From positions 1 through 38,581 of the forward strand of contig DYJD01000047.1 of the NCBI GenBank assembly GCA_020723325.1: a stretch of 38,581 nt of DNA, read 5' to 3'. The DNA comes from Desulfosudis oleivorans (GTDB lineage: Bacteria; Desulfobacterota; Desulfobacteria; Desulfobacterales; SURF-7). The translations under genes were made by a program, and so were the position numbers. The notes beneath the pieces were generated by a model. The model saw only the letters and a program-made list of their open reading frames with translations. It was not told the origin of the DNA and did no database searches. This document shows, piece by piece, positions 34,431 to 38,581 of this stretch; within the stretch, counting starts at the first letter, position 1; each line of letters opens with the position of its first letter.

Positions 34431-36246
34431 TGAACTGGTAACCCTTTTAAAGCAATACAACGCGGCCTATCGGCGCGGGGCGCCGCTGGTCTCGGACCAT
34501 GAATACGACCGCCTGATGGCGGAATTAATATCCCGTGATCCGGCCAACCCTTTTTTACAGGCAGTGGAGCCCGAGATTTTCGAGTCCAAGGTGGAAGTCC
34601 GCCATCCGGTGCCCATGCTGTCCATTGAAAAAGCCTATACCCGCGAGGAATTGGAACGCTTCATCAGCCGGGTTAAGAAAGAGGCGGCGGAGCTCGGGGT
34701 GAACGAGCTGGTTTTCCAGGTGACACCCAAGCTGGACGGTCTGGCCGGCCGGGACGAGGACGGGGTTTTCGTTTCCCGGGGCAACGGCGAGGTGGGCTAT
34801 GAAATCAGCAGCGCCTTTCAAAAGGGAGTGGTACCTGTGGGCGGTCGCGGCCTGGGAATCGGCGAGATCGTCATCCTCAAGTCCTATTTTGACGAGTATC
34901 TTGCTGACAAATTCGAACATCCCCGCAACATGGTGGTGGGCATTGTGGCTTCCGACACCCTGAACGAATTTGCCCGTCAGACCCTTGCCGACGGCGCGGT
35001 TCATTTTGTGCCCTATGGCAAGCTGCCCTCCTGGAAGGGCAGGGCTGAAGAACTGCTGGCTGATATGGAGGGCATCACCGCCGAATTGGCGGCCCAAACC
35101 GACTATCCCATGGACGGCATGGTGGCCATGGTCATGGATGAAGCCGTGCGCGCCCGAATGGGGGCCACAGCCCATCACTACCGCTGGCAGATCGCCCTGA
35201 AAACCAAAGGGGAGACGGCGGAAACCGTGGTGGAAAACATCCAATGGCAGGTGGGCCGCACCGGCAATGTCACGCCGGTGATGGAAGTGCGGCCGGTGGC
35301 CTTATCCGGCGCCACCATCCGGCGGGTGACGGCCCATCATGCCGGCCGTATCCGGGCGGATCGCATCGGGCCCGGGGCCGCCATTGAAATCATCCGTTCC
35401 GGGGAAGTCATTCCCAAACTGGAAAAGGTCATTCAGCCATCGGCAACGGTGACCGTGCCGACCCATTGTCCGGCCTGCAATATGGTTTTGCAGTGGGAAA
35501 ACGATTTTTTGAAATGTGTAAATCCCATTTGCCCGGCCCAGATCCATCAAAGCCTGATCCATTTTTTCAAGACCCTGGGAACCGCCGACTGGTTCGGCGT
35601 CAAGACCATGGCAAAACTCACGGCCGCGGGCTATGACAGCCTTGAGAAAATCTATGCCATGACCGCGGAGGATTTTGTTGCCCTGGGATTCGGTCCGGTG
35701 CAGTCCCGCAATCTGTATGCAGCACTTCAGACCAGCCTGACCAAACCGGTGGAGGACTGGCGTTTTCTGGCCGCCTTCGGCATCCCCAATCTGGGCAAGG
35801 GCGACAGCCGCAAACTGCTGGCCCACTTTCGCCTGGAAGATCTGCCCGGGATCGATGCCGGCCGGATCCAAGGCATCCACGGTTTCGGCGAGATCACTAG
35901 TAGTGCCGTGGCCACCGGCTTGGACAAGTTGCGCGACACCCTGGCTCACATGCTGGCCTTGGGCTTCAATATCCTGCGCACCCCGCCGGCCGACAACAGC
36001 CCGGGAACCGGAATTTTCAGCGGTAAAAGCATAGTCTTCACCGGCAAGATGCAGCACGGGGACCGGGAGGAAATGCAGGCCCAGGCCCGCCGCCTGGGGG
36101 CCCAGGTGCAGACCGCCGTGGGCGGCCGCACGGACTATCTGGTATGCGGGGAAAAGGTGGGGCAAACCAAGCTGGACAAAGCCCAAAAACTGGGAGTCAA
36201 AATCCTTACCGAGGAAGAATATTTTCAGATGCTTCAGGAGCATTAA
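34417..36246 (+). CDS. ligA: Divergent NAD-dependent DNA ligase (LigA type)
   Basis: Seals nicks using NAD+. Domain order is that of LigA: a reduced Ia domain (SDHEYDRLMAEL), the adenylation domain with the active-site Lys in PKLDG, YPMDGMVAMV, QIALKTKGE and an OB fold with QVGRTGNVTPV and SGEVIPKLEK. A four-Cys zinc site (CPACNMVLQW, CVNPICPAQ), HhH repeats and a C-terminal BRCT (GKSIVFTGKM, GGRTDYLVCG) follow. It has 609 aa against 660-670 usually. The DSPTQ-type segment after Ia is missing, His23 (E. coli) is Arg, and SRGNGEVGYEIS replaces the usual TRGDG block. It may be a second, specialised ligase. ATG 34417 overlaps the phosphorylase. Confidence 0.85.
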   Translation: MPAIDELVTLLKQYNAAYRRGAPLVSDHEYDRLMAELISRDPANPFLQAVEPEIFESKVEVRHPVPMLSIEKAYTREELERFISRVKKEAAELGVNELVFQVTPKLDGLAGRDEDGVFVSRGNGEVGYEISSAFQKGVVPVGGRGLGIGEIVILKSYFDEYLADKFEHPRNMVVGIVASDTLNEFARQTLADGAVHFVPYGKLPSWKGRAEELLADMEGITAELAAQTDYPMDGMVAMVMDEAVRARMGATAHHYRWQIALKTKGETAETVVENIQWQVGRTGNVTPVMEVRPVALSGATIRRVTAHHAGRIRADRIGPGAAIEIIRSGEVIPKLEKVIQPSATVTVPTHCPACNMVLQWENDFLKCVNPICPAQIHQSLIHFFKTLGTADWFGVKTMAKLTAAGYDSLEKIYAMTAEDFVALGFGPVQSRNLYAALQTSLTKPVEDWRFLAAFGIPNLGKGDSRKLLAHFRLEDLPGIDAGRIQGIHGFGEITSSAVATGLDKLRDTLAHMLALGFNILRTPPADNSPGTGIFSGKSIVFTGKMQHGDREEMQAQARRLGAQVQTAVGGRTDYLVCGEKVGQTKLDKAQKLGVKILTEEEYFQMLQEH

Positions 36247-36266
36247 AACAAAGGGAAAAAGAAAAG

Positions 36267-36824
36267 ATGAACCAGGACCAAAAACGGGTCTGTCCGGTGG
36301 AAAGAGCCGGGCATCTGGACAGCAAAATACGCAGGTGGGTCCAGGATCCTCGCAAGATCCTTTCGCCCTATGTCAAAGCAGGCATGACGGTCCTGGATCA
36401 GGGCTGCGGTCCGGGTTTTTTTACCATGGACTTGGCCCAAATGGTGGGCTCCACAGGCCAAGTGATCGCCTCGGATCTCCAGGCCGGCATGCTCGCCAAG
36501 CTCCGGGCCAAAATTCAAGGAACGGAATGGGAACAGCGCATCCGCCTGCATCAATGTACGGAAAGCCGCATCGGCCTGAATGAACCGATGGACTTTGTGC
36601 TTTGCTTTTACATGGTTCATGAAGTACCGGATCAGATCGCTTTCTTTCAGGAGCTTTGGACACTCTTGAAATCCGGCGGGCAAGTGCTCATTGCCGAACC
36701 GCCTTTCCATGTCTCAAAAGCGGCTTTTGGCCGCATGCTGGAAAAAGCCCGGGCTGTGGGTTTTAAGCCAACGGCGCAGCCCAGGGTCTTTCTCAGCAAG
36801 ACCACCTTATTGAAAAAGGAATAA
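36267..36824 (+). CDS. Class I SAM-dependent methyltransferase
   Basis: A 185-residue Rossmann methyltransferase. Motif I is VLDQGCGPGFFTMDLA, with the acidic ribose-binding position at VIASDLQAGM. DFVLCFYMVHEVPDQ and LLKSGGQVLIAEP are the following motifs. The substrate is unknown; a ubiE-like small-molecule methylase is the nearest general type. ATG 36267 is preceded by AAAAGAAAAG, and the longer frame upstream belongs to the ligase in another frame. Confidence 0.85.
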   Translation: MNQDQKRVCPVERAGHLDSKIRRWVQDPRKILSPYVKAGMTVLDQGCGPGFFTMDLAQMVGSTGQVIASDLQAGMLAKLRAKIQGTEWEQRIRLHQCTESRIGLNEPMDFVLCFYMVHEVPDQIAFFQELWTLLKSGGQVLIAEPPFHVSKAAFGRMLEKARAVGFKPTAQPRVFLSKTTLLKKE

Positions 36825-36828
36825 CTGC

Positions 36829-37632
36829 TTGCTTATACCGGATTGGATGGAAAAATGGTTTTTGGCGGCCACGGATTTCATCTTTGCGCGCCTTCCTGCC
36901 CCTATGCCGGCCCGAGAAGTCCTGCAAGCCTGCCGCCTGATCACCCACCGGGGGGAGTACGACAACCGGGTGGTTTTTGAAAACACCCTTCCGGCATTTG
37001 AGACTGCCGTGGCTGCCGGGGTGTGGGGGCTGGAGTGCGACCTGCGCTGGACCAAGGACCTGGTTCCGGTCATCCATCATGATCCGGATCTGGCCCGGCT
37101 CCATGGAAGACCGGAGCGCATCTCCGCTTTGACCTGGGCTGAACTGCGTAAGACCTGCCCGATTGTTCCGAGTCTGGAAGAAGTCATCAACCGCCACGGC
37201 GGAAAAAACCATCTCATGCTGGAAGTCAAAGAAGAGCCTTATCCGGACATTTCCTATCAGAACCAGGTGCTTGAAAAACTTTTCAGCGGGCTTGAACCTC
37301 TTCGGGATTATCACCTGCTAAGTCTTACTCCAGGCACGTTCAAGAAGATCAACTTTGTTCCCCGGAATGTATTTTTGCCCGTGGCCCAGATGAACCTTGC
37401 CAGTTTGAGTCGTCTTGCATTGCAGGAAGGGTACGGTGGGGTCAATGGTCACTATCTTTTCACAACCGACGATCTGATTCAAAGGCATCATGACAAAGGC
37501 CAAGCCGTGGGCACCGGCTTTGTGGCCTCGCTCAATTGCCTGTTCAGGGAAATCAACCGGGGGGTGGACTGGATCTATTCCAATCAGGCAGCCCGGCTGC
37601 AGTGGATGATTCAGGGGGTGTTGTCCCGGTAA
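36829..37632 (+). CDS. Glycerophosphodiester phosphodiesterase (GDPD family)
   Basis: Hydrolyses glycerophosphodiesters to glycerol-3-phosphate and an alcohol. The catalytic pattern is LITHRGEYDN, ENTLPAFETAVAAG, GLECDLRWTKDLVPVIHHDP (catalytic His and metal-binding Glu/Asp), then HLMLEVKEEP. There is no signal peptide, so it is probably cytosolic. TTG 36829 has AAGGA 8 bases before it and lies 4 bases after the methyltransferase stop. ATG 36847 is the alternative. It is the last gene of the long rightward run. Confidence 0.9.
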   Translation: MLIPDWMEKWFLAATDFIFARLPAPMPAREVLQACRLITHRGEYDNRVVFENTLPAFETAVAAGVWGLECDLRWTKDLVPVIHHDPDLARLHGRPERISALTWAELRKTCPIVPSLEEVINRHGGKNHLMLEVKEEPYPDISYQNQVLEKLFSGLEPLRDYHLLSLTPGTFKKINFVPRNVFLPVAQMNLASLSRLALQEGYGGVNGHYLFTTDDLIQRHHDKGQAVGTGFVASLNCLFREINRGVDWIYSNQAARLQWMIQGVLSR

Positions 37633-37652
37633 TAGGTGAATAGCGGCCGGCA

Positions 37653-37790
37653 TTATCGGGGTCGGTATCGGGGTCGTAATCGGAATCTGAAAATCAACAA
37701 AACATTCCCTTCCATGAACGGACTGCTCTTGGAATAATCCGAAAAGAATGGACTCGATTCCGATGCCGATACCGATACCGACCCCGATAA
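37653..37790. repeat. Long inverted repeat of hexamer-type units, convergent gap
   Basis: Arms built from TATCGG/GGGTCG-like units. TTATCGGGGTCGGTATCGG (37653-37671) is the exact reverse complement of 37772-37790 (19 bp), and 37679-37687 pairs with 37756-37764 (9 bp), leaving a 68-base loop. It fills the gap between two convergent genes. There is no U-run after the stem on either strand, so it is not a standard terminator. Confidence 0.85.
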
Positions 37791-37828
37791 AAAAAGGTTC
37801 TCGCATGCGATAGCCTTGGTCCCATGTA

Positions 37829-38581
37829 TCAAACCTTGGCCAGTACGGCTTGTATCACGGCCGCCAATTCTTTTTTGGTAAAGGGTTTTTGGAGAAAGGC
37901 CTGGGGCTGTTCCGCATGATGGCCTTCCATGACCCGGCCTTCATTGTAGCCGCTGGCAAGGATCACGCGTATGCCGGGTGCGATCCTGCGCAAGGCCGTC
38001 AATGTTTCCCAGCCATTCATGCGCGGCATGGTGAGATCACAAATGACACAGGCGATTTCACGTTCATGCCGGCCGAATACTTCCACAGCCTCGAGACCGT
38101 CTTTTGCTTCCAGCACGGCCAAGCCCAAATTCATCAGCATGGCTTTCACGGCTTTGCGGACCATCGCCTCGTCTTCAACCAGCAATAGGGTTAGTCCCTC
38201 CGTAATGGTCGGCAGGTGCTCCGTTTTTTCTTGCCCATGGCCGGCGTGCTCTTCCGATACCGGAATAAAGACGCGAAAAATGCTCCCCCGGCCCGGTTCG
38301 CTTTCCACGGTTATGACTCCGCCATGGGCGCGCACAATCCCCAGGACCACAGGCAATCCCAGGCCTCTCCCGGTGAATTTTTTTGTGAAAAACGGGTCGA
38401 AAAGATTTTCAATATCCTTGTCGGAGATCCCGCAACCCGAGTCGGCCACTTCCAGGCAGGCATAGGCCTGTTCCTTTGGCTGCCACTGGAGGGGGAAGCG
38501 GTGGGCGCTAGGAATACTCATGGCGGGGGGTGTAATCAAAACTGTTGGCTGGAATATTATTAGGACGGGCGGTGCGCCATT
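37829..38581 (-). CDS. Hybrid histidine kinase, C-terminal part (5' partial)
   Basis: The visible 250 codons hold the end of a HATPase domain (VADSGCGISDKDIENLFDPFF, the G1 box, then GRGLGLPVVLGIVRAHGG, the G2 region) and a full receiver domain. In the receiver, LLLVEDEAMVR gives the acidic pocket, the phospho-acceptor Asp lies in CVICDLTMPRMNGWE, and the conserved Lys is in LQKPFTKKEL. The frame has no stop before the right edge, so the His-containing domain and any sensor lie outside the window. A receiver at the C-terminus suggests a phosphorelay. It converges on the GDPD gene. Confidence 0.9.
   Translation of the reverse strand, partial: NGAPPVLIIFQPTVLITPPAMSIPSAHRFPLQWQPKEQAYACLEVADSGCGISDKDIENLFDPFFTKKFTGRGLGLPVVLGIVRAHGGVITVESEPGRGSIFRVFIPVSEEHAGHGQEKTEHLPTITEGLTLLLVEDEAMVRKAVKAMLMNLGLAVLEAKDGLEAVEVFGRHEREIACVICDLTMPRMNGWETLTALRRIAPGIRVILASGYNEGRVMEGHHAEQPQAFLQKPFTKKELAAVIQAVLAKV

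Overview
The window looks like chromosomal DNA of a Gram-negative, moderately GC-rich, probably marine or saline member of the Desulfobacterota (old Deltaproteobacteria). I infer this from gene content and order: a birA-bioA-bioF-bioD-bioB operon with a TGTCAACC-N15-GGTTGACA BirA site, surA/rodZ/recO next to split glyQ/glyS, glucosylglycerate-type solute genes beside nhaA, and a signalling protein ending in a Cys-pair module common in that group. No rRNA, CRISPR array, intact insertion sequence or prophage was seen.

Region 1 (1-8173, rightward) deals with salt. A CBS-pair protein runs in from the left edge. A structured leader with an intrinsic terminator precedes nhaA. Three tightly packed genes follow: a HAD phosphatase of the mannosyl-3-phosphoglycerate phosphatase type and two GT81-like glycosyltransferases. 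This set fits the phosphorylating route to mannosylglucosylglycerate or glucosylglycerate. A membrane diguanylate cyclase, a broken GNAT/deacetylase gene and a MOFRL-type glycerate kinase come next.

Region 2 (8194-16735, mixed strands) is accessory in character. It holds a CPA-type cation/H+ antiporter with a TrkA-like tail, an unusual DHH-like plus CPBP-like membrane protein, a small membrane protein with a CxxC/CxxC tail, a MscS channel, a decayed TRAP permease gene, a Phd/VapC toxin-antitoxin pair with its operator-promoter, an ankyrin lipoprotein and tRNA-Thr(CGU). A 57-bp element occurs twice, each time upstream of a leftward gene.

Region 3 (16810-22050, leftward) is the biotin operon birA-bioA-bioF-bioD-bioB, with overlapping genes. 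Its BirA operator lies in the gap shared with mfd.

Region 4 (22351-37632, rightward) is a dense housekeeping run: mfd, a SurA_N-like lipoprotein, surA, rodZ-like, recO, a GHMP kinase, glyQ, glyS, a small protein, a nucleoside phosphorylase, a divergent NAD-dependent DNA ligase, a methyltransferase and a glycerophosphodiesterase. A hybrid histidine kinase converges from the right and runs off the window.

The features most worth a second look are not single genes. Three intergenic gaps (bioD/bioB, birA/mfd, GDPD/kinase) carry inverted pairs of 6-7-nt-period repeats. At birA/mfd this gives both divergent genes the same AAGAGY tract in their leaders. Other leads are the riboswitch-like nhaA leader, the duplicated 57-bp element, the DHH-CPBP fusion and the shortened DNA ligase.
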